From positions 1,364,001-1,428,000 of the forward strand of contig JAVSGI010000003.1 in assembly GCA_032334235.1 (NCBI GenBank): a stretch of 64,000 nucleotides of DNA. Direction: 5' to 3'. How positions within the stretch are numbered: the first letter of the stretch is position 1; each line of letters opens with the position of its first letter. Shown here piece after piece: positions 27,228 to 36,729 of this stretch. The stretch comes from Paracoccaceae bacterium Fryx2. GTDB taxonomy: Bacteria; Pseudomonadota; Alphaproteobacteria; Rhodobacterales; Rhodobacteraceae. Under the pieces are notes generated by a model. That model was not told the origin of the DNA. It made no database searches and worked only from the letters and a program-made list of their open reading frames with translations. The position numbers were made by a program, and so were the translations under genes.

Positions 27228-28138
27228 GACGCGCCGTAGCTCAGTTCGATCAGGGCTTTAGCCCTGTCCAAATCTTCGGCTTTCGACAGGGTGATTTCGA
27301 GATCGCCAGTGCCGAAATGGCCAAGGCTGGACACATCGCGCGTAAAGCCATGTTCAAGTTGAACTGTCGCAGGATCGACTTTCACAAAAATCAGTATCTT
27401 ACCTGCCGTGGGACGAAATTCCACGCAGGCGAAGTTCTTGATCCGCTTGAACGCGATGTATAACCGGAGGGTTGTTTCCTGCACATCATCGCCCAGCGCG
27501 GTCAGGTACGCTCGTAGCGCCTCGAACCTGTCTATCATGGCGGCATCCAATTCTGCCATGACAGTGCTGATCGTTTTGTACTTTCCAGGCACGGTCACCG
27601 AACCATTGCCTGTCCCCCCTGGGCCCGCCGATCCTTTCACAGACGTGGCGGCCACCAGATCAAGCATCAGCAGATCGCCCCCGAAACGGCGATATCGGAT
27701 CAGCTCGATATTGCGCTGGATTTGCTTGACCGCATGATCGTCATAGCGGTTGAAATCCCCTGCGATGCAGATCAGGCGTGGGGCGGACCAGTCGACGGCA
27801 TCGGCCGCGTCTTTGCCGAGCTTTTCTAGCACAAGCCACTGAAAATCCTTGCGATGGTCCATGAGCCAATCGAGGTAAAACAGTCCCTGATTGATCACGT
27901 TCTCATTTGAGGCCCGCTTATACTCAAGGATTACTGGGCAGCCGTTTTCATCGAGGCCCAATGTGTCGATCCGGCCGCCGTGCGTCGTGGTGAATTCACT
28001 GGCAAGAAATCGAACGCCCAGCAATGGCTCAAGGTTACCCTCGAACAGCATCTGAACCGACTTTTCGACTGTATCTGTCGTACCAGCCAGTTCGCTGACT
28101 GCACCGGCGGCGATGCGAAAAAGCTTGATATCACTCAT
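27224..28138 (-). CDS. DUF5655-type protein with PD-(D/E)XK nuclease-like N-terminus
   Basis: In this 304-residue protein, residues 54-77 contain RIDTLGLDENG...VILEYKR, which fits the D...(D/E)xK nuclease motif. The C-terminal third (LRLYIAFKRIKNFACVEF) resembles the DUF5655 domain. COG3586-like proteins of this layout occur beside restriction and defence genes. It begins 16 bp after the GIY-YIG gene and overlaps the next gene by 4 nt. It could cleave nucleic acid, but no activity is shown for this protein. Confidence 0.7.
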   Translation of the reverse strand: MSDIKLFRIAAGAVSELAGTTDTVEKSVQMLFEGNLEPLLGVRFLASEFTTTHGGRIDTLGLDENGCPVILEYKRASNENVINQGLFYLDWLMDHRKDFQWLVLEKLGKDAADAVDWSAPRLICIAGDFNRYDDHAVKQIQRNIELIRYRRFGGDLLMLDLVAATSVKGSAGPGGTGNGSVTVPGKYKTISTVMAELDAAMIDRFEALRAYLTALGDDVQETTLRLYIAFKRIKNFACVEFRPTAGKILIFVKVDPATVQLEHGFTRDVSSLGHFGTGDLEITLSKAEDLDRAKALIELSYGAS

Positions 28139-28153
28139 TCTGCATCACCCGAT

Positions 28154-29350
28154 CTACTGCTGACCAACCCGCTCAACCAATTGAGCGGTCTTGGGGTCGT
28201 AACTGAAATTGATGATCGTCCGGTCTCTGATGCGCTCAACGGCCTCGTCAATCACGAAAAGCGGCACCATGAACCATTCTCGCGGCACGACGGGACGACC
28301 GAAGCGGTCAAGGATCTCCACATCGAACCTGGCGGGCTCGAATATTCTGTGGATCAGATTTTCAAGCTTGGTTCGATTGATGTTGAAGAGCTCATAGGTG
28401 GCAACCACTTCGACGTCCGCCAACAGAAAGGTCGGCTGGAGTCGCGCTCCAGCGATACGCTGCTTTACACCAGTATTGGTCACCCCAATCTTGTGGACGA
28501 GGTCGCGGTTTGCAGCCACCATCGGGTGATCGGATTTGCTACGCAGAACATAGATCGTACCGCTTGCCTCGTCCCCCTCTTGCGGCTGGTCCGCAAAAAG
28601 TGGTCCTGCGACCGGCTCTGTAATTCGCCGCCCGGCATCATCTTTATTCAAAGCGCGCTGAAGAGAGCGCATGAGCATATTGCTCTCTGTTCCATTGTCA
28701 AAAATCACACGCAGTCGCGCGTCGGTTCTGCCTTGGGCAGTGATCTCGATCTCACCCATCTCGGCGACATAGGCCTTCTGACCGCCGACGATAAAGAAGC
28801 GGCCTGCCTTGATTTCTGCTTTCAATTCGAACGGGCGCGCCGATCGTGCCCCCTGATCCAAATCCTTTTGTACCTGCTCGAACAGAGGCTTGAAGCTGGC
28901 GAAGTCCTCACAGCGTTCGCGATTGGCAATTTCTTCGGCCGCACGTTTCTCAAAACTCGACCGGACGTGACGAAGTTCCGTTATTTCTGACAGATCGTCG
29001 TCAACACCCAGTTCAGCCAGCAACGCATCATCATCCATATCATCCACATCGTCTTTTGCTGCCAACGCAAGAGCGTTCAACAAACCCTGATGATCGAGAG
29101 GCTCGACAAGGCCACGGCACTCGGGCAGCTGACAAATCCGGTCCAACCGAACCGCATAGAGACGCTCGAAGATATCATGCTCATCGCCGTGTCGCGGGGC
29201 GTGGCCCTGCTCTTCCGCAAAGCGCTGAATGTCTTCGAAACCTGCGATGATCCGCTCTTGCTGCGGCGTGCGTGCGCCGACCCGCTTGGCCTCGACCTCA
29301 ACGCCAAGTTCGGCCAGCAATGCGTCATCGTCGTCAGTAAAATCAGCCAT
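28154..29350 (-). CDS. GIY-YIG (T5orf172/Mug113-type) nuclease-domain protein
   Basis: In this 398-residue protein, the C-terminal half has GTIYVLRS, VHKIGVTNTGVKQRIAGA with the conserved Arg, and the catalytic-type Glu in KLENLIHRIF, which is the T5orf172/Mug113 form of the GIY-YIG fold. The N-terminal half is acidic with two short repeats (DALLAELGVE and DALLAELGVD, near residues 9 and 108). It overlaps the preceding fragment by 8 nt. A DNA-cutting or DNA-recognition role in a defence operon is inferred. Confidence 0.75.
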   Translation of the reverse strand: MADFTDDDDALLAELGVEVEAKRVGARTPQQERIIAGFEDIQRFAEEQGHAPRHGDEHDIFERLYAVRLDRICQLPECRGLVEPLDHQGLLNALALAAKDDVDDMDDDALLAELGVDDDLSEITELRHVRSSFEKRAAEEIANRERCEDFASFKPLFEQVQKDLDQGARSARPFELKAEIKAGRFFIVGGQKAYVAEMGEIEITAQGRTDARLRVIFDNGTESNMLMRSLQRALNKDDAGRRITEPVAGPLFADQPQEGDEASGTIYVLRSKSDHPMVAANRDLVHKIGVTNTGVKQRIAGARLQPTFLLADVEVVATYELFNINRTKLENLIHRIFEPARFDVEILDRFGRPVVPREWFMVPLFVIDEAVERIRDRTIINFSYDPKTAQLVERVGQQ

Positions 29351-30034
29351 TTGCAGCTTCAGCCTTCATGCGGGCAAGGAATGCGACACCTTCTGCCATA
29401 CGCTTTTCCCAGGCGTCCATCGAGGTAATTGACGGCAGCCGCCCGCGCTCTTGCTTAAATTTCAGGGCGCGTTTGGCAAGATCGCGCGCCTCTTCTGGCG
29501 TCAGGTTCACCTTTTTGGCCGAAATCACAGCCGCAACACGCTTGAGGCTTTCTTCGCTCATCGTCTTGGCCAGAATGGCGTAGGCCTCGCCGAACGGGTT
29601 GATGCGATCAATCAAGTCGATGTCCAGATCGCGGACATTCATGAACTTCCGGACACCGTCGATCAGGGCCGTGCTGCCGGTCTTTTCGGCATCGCCGCCA
29701 GATAAAGCCAACTCCTTGGCCTTCTGCGTCAGGTTCAGCGCCGCAACGGCATGCTGCCGTATCGCTTCCTGATCGTGGTCGTCCAGTTGCGGGTATTTAT
29801 CCTTCACGATCTTGCCCATGCGAACTTGCGTCAGTTCTTCAGGCACCATTTCAGAATCGAAAAGACCACGCTCGATCGTGGTCTTGTCTTGGACAAAGGC
29901 GGTGATCACCTCGTTCAGGTCTTGGGTGCAGATGCGATGGGCAAAATCGCTTTTGGGCTCTGCCAGGCCCTTGATCTCGATCTGGAACTTGCCGCTGGTT
30001 GGATTGAAGCCGACATTGCATTTGGTCGGATCGT
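29343..30034 (-). pseudogene. C-terminal fragment of a large protein, probably a DEAD/DEAH helicase
   Basis: About 230 residues remain, from HDPTKCNVGFNP to the stop. The text NFNPTSG-like...EIEIKGL...LNEVITAF and a long helical C-terminus resemble the tail of large helicase proteins found next to GIY-YIG/DUF5655 genes. No helicase motif is left, so this is inference. The 5' part is gone: the IS903-type element has no target duplication and the other side is an unrelated methylase. Confidence 0.5.
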
Positions 30035-31084
30035 GGCTCTGTTGCACAAATCGGGTGACAGACAGATCTCCCCTTTCCCTGGACAGACTCATCCCACGGC
30101 TTCAGTGACGGGTATACCGAGCGCCGTGAAGCCGTTCAGCACGGCTACACGGACCTGAAACTCGGCGACCTGACGGTCAAAGTCCCGCGCCATGAGGCGC
30201 TGACCCAGCAATTTGACGCAGTGCATCTTCGTCTCGACGCGGCTTCGGCGGTGATAACCGCTCCATCGTCGCCAGATGGTTCGGCCGAAGCGTTTCGACG
30301 CGCGTAGGGCTTCGTTGCGGGCGATTGCCCCGGGGGTGTCGGGCTTCCATGGCTTGGCGTTCTTGCGGGGCGGAATGATGGCGGCCGCACCGCGGGCGGC
30401 GATGGCGTCGTGACACTTGCGTGTGTCGAAGGCGCCATCAGCGGTGACGCTGGCGATCTCCTGATCGGGCGGGATCTGGTCGAGCAGTTCGGGCAGCATC
30501 GGCGCGTCACCGACATCGCTGGTGGTGAACTCGGCTGCGCGGATTTCCAGTGTTTTCTCGTCTATCCCGATGTGAATCTTGCGCCAGACCCGACGTTTGG
30601 TGCCGCCGTGCTTGCGCGCATTCCATTCACCTTCGCCTTCAACCTTGATCCCGGTGCTATCGATCAGAAGATGCAGCGGGCCTTGCGAGCCGCGGTGGGG
30701 GATGTTGACCTTCAGGGTCTTCTGGCGACGGCTCAGCGTGCTGAAATTGGGCACAGCCCAATCCAAATCGATGAGCCCCAGCAGGCTTTCGACGAAGCCA
30801 GTCGTCTGTCTGAGCGCCATGCCAAACAACACCTTGATGGTCAGGCAGGTCTGGATCGCGGCATCGCTATAGTCAGGCTGTCGGCCGCGCTTACCTGTCG
30901 GCGCAGCCTCCCAGATCATGGCGGTATCAAACCAGATCGTCAGCGAGCCGCGGCGCTTCAGCGCTTCGTTATAGGCGGGCCAGTTCCTGGTCTTGTAGGC
31001 GGGGGGTATGGGTCTGCTCATGCCGTCCAGCTACCACGCTGGATTCACAAGATGAATCCCTCACGGGATTTGTGCAACAGAGCC
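30035..31084 (-). mobile_element. IS903-group IS5-family element, copy 1, without target duplication
   Basis: The 1050-bp element has ends GGCTCTGTTGCACAAATC and its inverse. The 9 bp on the left (TCGGATCGT) and on the right (ATTGTGGCT) do not match, unlike copy 2, which has a perfect 9-bp duplication. The flanks belong to two different truncated genes. This is the signature of a deletion formed between two copies or by adjacent transposition. Confidence 0.93.
30089..31021 (-). CDS. IS903-group transposase
   Basis: This 310-residue DDE transposase begins with an IS903-like WPAYNEALKRRGSLTIWFD segment and has the catalytic regions LLIDSTGIK, SVTADGAFD and RSRVETKMH. It is intact and appears identical to the protein at 44981-45913. 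Confidence 0.95.
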   Translation of the reverse strand: MSRPIPPAYKTRNWPAYNEALKRRGSLTIWFDTAMIWEAAPTGKRGRQPDYSDAAIQTCLTIKVLFGMALRQTTGFVESLLGLIDLDWAVPNFSTLSRRQKTLKVNIPHRGSQGPLHLLIDSTGIKVEGEGEWNARKHGGTKRRVWRKIHIGIDEKTLEIRAAEFTTSDVGDAPMLPELLDQIPPDQEIASVTADGAFDTRKCHDAIAARGAAAIIPPRKNAKPWKPDTPGAIARNEALRASKRFGRTIWRRWSGYHRRSRVETKMHCVKLLGQRLMARDFDRQVAEFQVRVAVLNGFTALGIPVTEAVG

Positions 31085-32842
31085 ATTGTGGCTGGCCAAA
31101 TTTGCCCACTTGAACGAGGTATGCGCAAAGGAGATTTCATGGCCGGTTCGAAAAATCAGGGGCCAAAGGATCGGAACTTGCTGACCCTGACAAATCGAGT
31201 TTGTCGACACGAAAGCTGAGACCGACTTTGTGTGCTTCCCAAAGTCTGCAGCCTTCATGAACCACCCAGCTACATAGTCGAGTGACTTCCAGCCCTTGAT
31301 CCGCCCGTCGAAGATTGCCCCGAGCTCTGATTTTTGCTCGTCCGTGAGCCATTTGCTGCCCAGATACGGCGGGTTCCCGCAGATATAGGTCTCCCCACCC
31401 TCATTCTCGAAATCGATCTGTGCCTGATCCAGTGGTGTGTGGAACAGGTCCTCGGCCACGAACTTCACCCCTGTCCCGGTGGGCGGGCAGATCGACAGCC
31501 AGTCTAGCCGCAGGGCGTTGCCTTGTGTGATCCAGTTCTGCGCGTTCAACGGCAGGAACTCGGCCCGCGCCTGCACCGCGCCGCGATAGGTCACGTCGCA
31601 CTGAAACTCGGCGATGATCAGCGCCAGACGGGCGATTTCGGCGGCAAAGTCGCGCAGCTCGATTCCGCGGAAGTTGGTTTTGGGGATATCGGTCTTGCGA
31701 TCTGCCTCGCCCCGGCGCTGGTTGATCACAGCTTCTATCGCCCGCATCTCCTTATAGGCGATGACCAGAAAGTTGCCCGATCCGCAGGCGGGGTCGAACA
31801 CCCTGATCTTGGCCATCCGGTTGCGCAGGTTCAGCAGCTTGCGGGGGTTGTCGGCAGCCTCCTCCAGCTGGACGCGCAGATCATCCAGAAACAGCGGGTT
31901 CAGCACCTTCAGGATGTTCGGCACGGATGTGTAGTGCATGCCCAGTGCGGACCGCTCGCCCTCATCCGCGACGGCTTGGATCATCGAGCCGAAGATGTCG
32001 GGGTTGATCTTGGTCCAGTCGAGGTTGCCGATGTGAAGCAGGTAGCTGCGCGCAATCTTGGAAAAGCTGGGAACGTCGGTGTCGCCCGAGAACAGGCCGC
32101 CGTTCACATAGGGAAGGGCGTTGGCCCAGTTGCGGAGATCGGCGGTGGGGCGGGCGGGTAGTGCTGTGTTCATCGCGCGGAAGATTTCGCTGATCACCCA
32201 ATTGGTGTTGGCGCTGCCCGGGTCACTGAACTGGCTAACCGTGGTGGTGAACAGGGCTTCGCCGTTGAAGATGCCAGTGTCTTCGGCGAAAAAGCAAAAG
32301 ATCAGCCGTGCCATGAAGTGGTTCATGTCGTGGCGGCGCGCCTCGGTGCCCCATTCGGGGTTGTCCTTCAGCAGTTCGACATAAAGCCGGTTCAGGCGGC
32401 CGGTCGCCTTGATATCAAAGGCGCTTTCCCGGATTTGCTTGACGGTGGTGATGCCTGCAAGCGGCAGGAAGAAGCCGAAGTGGTCGTGGAAATCAGGATA
32501 GGCGCAGGCGATGGGGGCGTCGTCGGAAGTGAGGTCTTCGGCCTCCAGCGTTTCGCCATCGGTGGCAAGGATGAAGCGGGCCTTACCCTTGGTCGTGGCC
32601 GGGCTTACGCGAAGGGCGGCGATGGTGGCCGAGGTTTGGCCGGGCGCGCAGGTGCCAATGTGGATATTGTTGGTCTGCAGCACGCCGCCAAGGTCGGATT
32701 TGTTCGACACACCTGTGCGCAGACGCTTGAGGGTGGTTTCCTTGTTCCCGAAGGCCTCAAGGAACTGGAAGGGAAACTCCTGCCGCTCAAAGGGTTTCTC
32801 GGCCAGTTCAGAAATGGCCTGTTCAATTTCGACAGCGTTCAT
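31085..32842 (-). pseudogene. MmeI-like DNA methyltransferase, C-terminus deleted
   Basis: About 586 residues remain of an adenine-specific methylase with motif I FDPACGSGNFL and motif IV CGNPPY. The N-terminal and helical spacer regions resemble MmeI-type single-chain restriction-modification enzymes, which also need a target-recognition domain after the methylase. That part is replaced by the IS903-type element, so the enzyme should be inactive. The ATG overlaps the fitB stop by 4 nt, placing it third in an operon with the toxin-antitoxin pair. Confidence 0.8.
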
Positions 32843-33261
32843 ACGGAATTCCAGGGATTAATGATGTCACCGCCGCAGCCTTCGAAATCTTTGACATTGC
32901 GCGTGGCGATGGCCGCATTGCAGGCAAGGGCGATTGCGGCGATCTGGCAGTCGGCGTCCATGATCGGCTTGCCTGTGCCGCGGCGGGCGGCCGCGATCTC
33001 CGCATAGCATCGCGCGGCTGGGCTGTCGAAAGGCAGAATGCGGCCTGCAAAGTCCTGATCGATCATCGCACCGATCGCGCCGACAAGCCGATCGCGCCGC
33101 TGCCCAGCGGGCAGGATAGCAGCGCCAGTGCGCAATTCGGCCTCGCTCACCGCAGTCAAGAACAGCGTGTCGGCGGCATGACCGGCGAACCATGCCAGGA
33201 CAGCAGGGTCCGGCTTGGCGCGCATGAGTTCAGAAACGACATTAGTGTCGATAATGATCAT
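32839..33261 (-). CDS. fitB: FitB-like PIN-domain toxin
   Basis: This 140-residue VapC/FitB-type PIN ribonuclease has acids in place: DTN at residues 5-7, SEAELRTG, MDADCQIAA and KDFEG. It should cleave RNA when free of antitoxin. It starts 3 nt after the fitA stop and overlaps the methylase start by ATGA, an unusual coupling of a toxin with a modification gene. Confidence 0.9.
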   Translation of the reverse strand: MIIIDTNVVSELMRAKPDPAVLAWFAGHAADTLFLTAVSEAELRTGAAILPAGQRRDRLVGAIGAMIDQDFAGRILPFDSPAARCYAEIAAARRGTGKPIMDADCQIAAIALACNAAIATRNVKDFEGCGGDIINPWNSV

Positions 33262-33264
33262 GCG

Positions 33265-33507
33265 TCACTCAAAGTCCGGCGAGGCGCGCATTGGCGTCCG
33301 GGCTGGCAGTGCCAGATCAATGCCGCCCAGCGCTGCAAAACGCTGGTGGATGGACTGGCCAAGGTTCTTTGGGGCGCTGGGCTGGCCGACGACCTGCCGC
33401 AAAATATCGCGTGCCTCCTCCTCCATCGATCGGCCATGCTCGGCCGCCCGCACACGCAAGCGGTGCTTCACATCATCGTCGAGGTTTCGAATCGTAATGC
33501 TGGCCAT
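33265..33507 (-). CDS. fitA: FitA-like ribbon-helix-helix antitoxin
   Basis: This 80-residue protein has an N-terminal ribbon-helix-helix (MASITIRNLDDDVKHRLRVR), followed by GRSMEEEARDIL and a C-terminal toxin-binding tail. A strong ribosome site GAGGAGGG precedes the ATG. FitA both neutralises FitB and represses the operon; the palindrome at 33541-33556 is a likely binding site. Confidence 0.9.
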   Translation of the reverse strand: MASITIRNLDDDVKHRLRVRAAEHGRSMEEEARDILRQVVGQPSAPKNLGQSIHQRFAALGGIDLALPARTPMRASPDFE

Positions 33508-33540
33508 CGGGTTCCCTCCTCTGCGTAAAGGGGAAGGTAG

Positions 33541-33556
33541 GCAGTGATTGCACTGC
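33541..33556. promoter_or_regulatory. candidate FitA operator
   Basis: GCAGTG-ATTG-CACTGC is a perfect inverted repeat 34 bp upstream of the fitA start, in the position expected for autorepression by the ribbon-helix-helix antitoxin. Confidence 0.6.
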
Positions 33557-33560
33557 TATC

Positions 33561-33587
33561 AAGCGCCTTCTAATCAATGTGGCGCTT
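33561..33587. terminator. hairpin after the integrase gene
   Basis: AAGCGCC and GGCGCTT pair across a 13-nt loop, 4 bp beyond the integrase stop. The plus-strand side is followed by TGTTT. It may end the integrase transcript before fitA. Confidence 0.4.
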
Positions 33588-33590
33588 TGT

Positions 33591-34320
33591 TTAAGTCCCA
33601 ACCACTTTCAGCCGCGGCTTCAGCATCTCGCCCACAGCGTTCACCCCGGCCCGCAGCGGCGAGTCGATCAGATGCGCATAGCGTTGGGTGGTGCCGATCT
33701 GGGTGTGGCCAAGCAGCCGCCCAATCATTTCAAGCGAGGCCCCACCGGAGACCAGCAAGGAGGCGAAGGTATGGCGCAAATCGTGGATGCGCACATCGGG
33801 GATTTCAGCTTGGACACGCATCCTCTCCCAGAAGCGCTTGAGGTCAACCACCGGTTGGCCCGGCACATCGCCGGGGAAGAGGAAGGGGCAGCCCTTGGGC
33901 ACGGCATCGCCGCGCAGACGGATCAGGGCGACGGCCTCATGCGAGATCGGCACCCGGTGGACACGGCGCTGCTTGGTGTAGGCGGCCTGCTTGGTCCAGA
34001 TCGCCAAGTCGAGATTGAACTGATCGAAAGTGGCGGTGCGGGCCTCGCCGCAGCGGGCGCCGGTCAGCATGCAGAGGCGGATGATCCCGGCGGCGCGCTG
34101 ATCGGGATCGGCGCACAGCGCATCGGCCAGGCGTTGGATTTCGTCGAAAGAGAGGAACCGCTCGCGGGCGGTTTCGGGGCGCTTGCGGAAACTGGTCGCC
34201 GGGTTGTCGGTTCGCATTTTCCACGTCACAGCGAGGCTGAACATTTTGCGCAGCACCTCTCCCACACGATTTGCGCGCACTGGCGTCGGCTTGAAGGTCT
34301 TTGGCGGAGATTTTGGTGCA
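33591..34320 (-). pseudogene. int: tyrosine integrase, C-terminal catalytic part
   Basis: This part holds the catalytic domain of a phage-type integrase: TGARCGEA (first Arg), HDLRHTFASLL (His-x-x-Arg), LLGHTQIGTTQRYAH (His and the nucleophilic Tyr). It joins in frame with 35631-36170 once the IS5-type element and one TGCA duplication are removed, giving a protein of about 421 residues. The integrase is inactivated, so the element is probably fixed in place. Confidence 0.9.
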
Positions 34321-35630
34321 GGGCACCTCTATAAATTGCCCCATCCCCCGCACTTCGGTATGGTGAGACAGTGAACTGGCATTGGGGATGCAACGATGGC
34401 GCAGATGGGTTTTTTCGATCTTTCGGACCGTTACGCGAGCCTCGATGCCAAAAGGGATCCGCTGGTCGAAATTGATGCCGTCGTGCCGTGGGAGGAGTTT
34501 CGTCCGGCTCTTGAGCGGGTCTGGCGCAAGCCTGTTGCGGATCGCAAGTCCCGCGCGGGGCGCAAGCCGATAGATGCGGTGCTGATGTTCAAGACGCTGG
34601 TTCTGAGCGCGCTTTACAACCTGTCGGATGATCAGATCGAATATCAGGTCCGCGACCGGCTTTCCTTTATGCGCTTCCTGGGGTTGGGCCTTGGTGACCG
34701 GGTGCCCGACGCCAAGACGGTGTGGCTGTATCGCGATGCGCTGGCGCAGGCCGGCAAGGTGGAGGAGTTGTTCGGGTTGTTTGACGGTCATTTGGCGCGG
34801 CGGGGCTACATTGCGCGCGGCGGTCAGATCCTGGACGCCTCCATCGTGCCGGTGCCGCGCAATCACAACACGCGCGATGAAAACGCAACGATCAAGAAGG
34901 GCGAGGTCCCCGAGGATTGGGCTGATAAGCCAGCGAAACGGGTGCAAAAGGATGTGGACGCACGTTGGACGAAAAAGCACGGCAAGAGCCACTACGGCTA
35001 CAAGAACCATGTGAATGTGGACCGCACGCATAAGCTGGTCCGGCGCTACCACGTCACCGACGCCGCTGTGCATGACAGCCAGGCAGTGGATCATCTGCTG
35101 ATGCAGGGCAACACCGGGTCTGGCGTGTGGGCGGATGCTGCTTATCGGTCCGAGGAGATGGAGGCCAAACTCCGCGCCTTAAAACTGAAAAGCCACATCC
35201 ACCGCAAGGGCAATCGGGGCAAGCCGCTGACCGACCAGGCCAAGGGCAGCAACCGCACCAAATCCACCGTGCGGGTCCGGGTTGAGCACATCTTCGGCGC
35301 GCAGGCCAACGACATGGGCGGCACCCTGGTGCGCACCATCGGCTTGGTGCGGGCGAAGGCCAAAGTCGGCATGAAGAATCTCGCCTACAACATGCGCCGC
35401 CTCGGCCAACTGGGTCGCATCAACCCGCACCCAGCCTGAAAACGGTCGGCCAAGGACGCAGATCGCCCCGCGCATCGCTAAAAACGGCCCTGAACCGAAG
35501 GTCCGCGAGGCGAAATGGGCGGCAGATCATAAAAACCAAGGCAACAATCGGTCAGCTGAAGGTCGCTGCCGCGCTTCGGGCAGAACCTGCTATGCCGTTG
35601 CCGCGAAAACAGTCAAAAATCGAGGTGCCC
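34321..35630 (+). mobile_element. IS5-family insertion sequence, copy 2
   Basis: This 1310-bp element has the same ends as copy 1 and a 4-bp duplication TGCA (34317-34320 and 35631-35634). It splits the integrase gene between the N-terminal arm-binding region and the catalytic domain. Confidence 0.95.
34396..35439 (+). CDS. IS5-family transposase
   Basis: This 347-residue DDE transposase is identical in protein sequence to the one at 25648-26691, which indicates recent duplication. All three catalytic regions are intact. Confidence 0.95.
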   Translation: MAQMGFFDLSDRYASLDAKRDPLVEIDAVVPWEEFRPALERVWRKPVADRKSRAGRKPIDAVLMFKTLVLSALYNLSDDQIEYQVRDRLSFMRFLGLGLGDRVPDAKTVWLYRDALAQAGKVEELFGLFDGHLARRGYIARGGQILDASIVPVPRNHNTRDENATIKKGEVPEDWADKPAKRVQKDVDARWTKKHGKSHYGYKNHVNVDRTHKLVRRYHVTDAAVHDSQAVDHLLMQGNTGSGVWADAAYRSEEMEAKLRALKLKSHIHRKGNRGKPLTDQAKGSNRTKSTVRVRVEHIFGAQANDMGGTLVRTIGLVRAKAKVGMKNLAYNMRRLGQLGRINPHPA

Positions 35631-36170
35631 TGCAGATCGTTTTGATTTGAACGCCCGGGGCACAGCGATCGGCTTGACGGGCTTCTTCCAGACCCGCGGC
35701 CGCCCCGCCGCGACCTTGATCAGCAGCCTGTCGACATCGGTTGGCGTGATGTCGGCCACTTTGCGCGATCGCCAGTCGGGCAAGACCAGCGTTCTGAGCA
35801 TGCTGGCCTGATCCTTAGCGCTGGATGCGGAGAGTTTCGGCAGATGTTCATCTATGTACCGTTCGACCAGTTCCTCAACGGTTGGCGCGTGCCGGGCATT
35901 TGTTCGGACATCCATGGGATCTTCACCGCGGTCGATGTCACGCTTGAGGCGCTTCGCTTCCTCGCGGGCGGCAACGACCGACCAACTGGGCCAAGTGCCG
36001 ATCGTCATGCGTCGTTGCCGCCCGGCGGCGCGGTAGATCAGGATGAACCCCTTGCGGCCCGACAGGAACACGCAAAGGCCGAAGCCCGCGCAATCCTCGT
36101 CGAACACCACGTACTTACGCGTGCCGATTTCGGCAGCCTTTACAACTCGTTCCGTCAAATGTGTGGCCAT
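35631..36170 (-). pseudogene. int: tyrosine integrase, N-terminal arm-binding part
   Basis: From the ATG at 36170 the fragment reads MATHLTERVVKAAEIG, then a DUF4102-like arm-DNA-binding domain (CAGFGLCVFLSGRKGFIL, RRMTIGTWP) and a core-binding SAM-like domain (PTVEELVERYIDEHL). It stops at the IS5-type element after RAFKSKRSA. The start is just downstream of a 57-bp inverted-repeat unit. Confidence 0.88.
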
Positions 36171-36232
36171 ATCGGTTCCCCTTTTCGCACCGACTGAGCG
36201 TAGAGAATCGGCAAAGAGCAACCTGCTCCACA

Positions 36233-36289
36233 CAAGGCACCGGCAGAGAGGCGGAAACCGGCAGAAACAAACCGGCAATTCTGCCGGTC
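36233..36289 (+). repeat. 57-bp inverted repeat, left copy
   Basis: This unit matches the reverse complement of 37098-37154 with two mismatches. It contains several ACCGGCA cores and an internal palindrome CCGGCAATTCTGCCGG. It lies 63 bp upstream of the integrase start. Confidence 0.8.
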
Positions 36290-36309
36290 GTTTTGCGGCG
36301 TGGGAAGAA

Positions 36310-36729
36310 TCAGGTTTGGGTCGGGTTCAGTTCCTGCCAGATCGCCTTGATCCGGCGTCGGATCGTGCTCTCGTCGGGGGCCCCCCCGTCGTCGGAATTG
36401 GCGATGAACCATTCCTGCATCTCAATCACTAAGTCACGCTGCTGCAATGGAAATCCGCCCGTGTAGATGCGTTTGAACAGGGCCATGTGAAAGCCTTCCC
36501 AGTCGTACCTCCCCGGTGCGCCGGGCCCTGCATTGCGGGTCCGACCGATCCCATTTGCTTCCTCGAAGCGATCGATTTCGCGGGCTGTGATCATGATGTC
36601 CGCCGCAGTCAGCCGCACGCCACACACTGGATCGGTGATCAGCTTGAACGTGTCTGAACCGTTTGGGCGAGCTTGTCTCAGGTAGACCTTCCTCTCGGCT
36701 TTACCGAACGGGCGGAACAACGGGCGCAC
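36310..36729 (-). CDS. unknown protein between the two inverted repeats
   Basis: This frame of up to 139 residues has a core with LTAADIMITAREIDRFEEANGI and a C-terminus DESTIRRRIKAIWQEL that could form a small helix-turn-helix. No family is recognised. Several in-frame starts are possible; one near VYLRQARPNG would give about 124 residues. It lies between the 57-bp repeats, upstream of the integrase. Confidence 0.5.
   Translation of the reverse strand: MRPLFRPFGKAERKVYLRQARPNGSDTFKLITDPVCGVRLTAADIMITAREIDRFEEANGIGRTRNAGPGAPGRYDWEGFHMALFKRIYTGGFPLQQRDLVIEMQEWFIANSDDGGAPDESTIRRRIKAIWQELNPTQT

Noticed and set aside
30035-31084. IS6/IS26-type element, because of the GGCTCTGTTGCA ends
   Set aside because: The transposase is IS903-like and the second copy has a 9-bp duplication, not the 8 bp of IS6.
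33937-35094. 385-codon frame spanning the IS5-type element and the integrase
   Set aside because: It is a chimera of antisense transposase and out-of-frame integrase sequence; the real integrase frame rejoins across the element.
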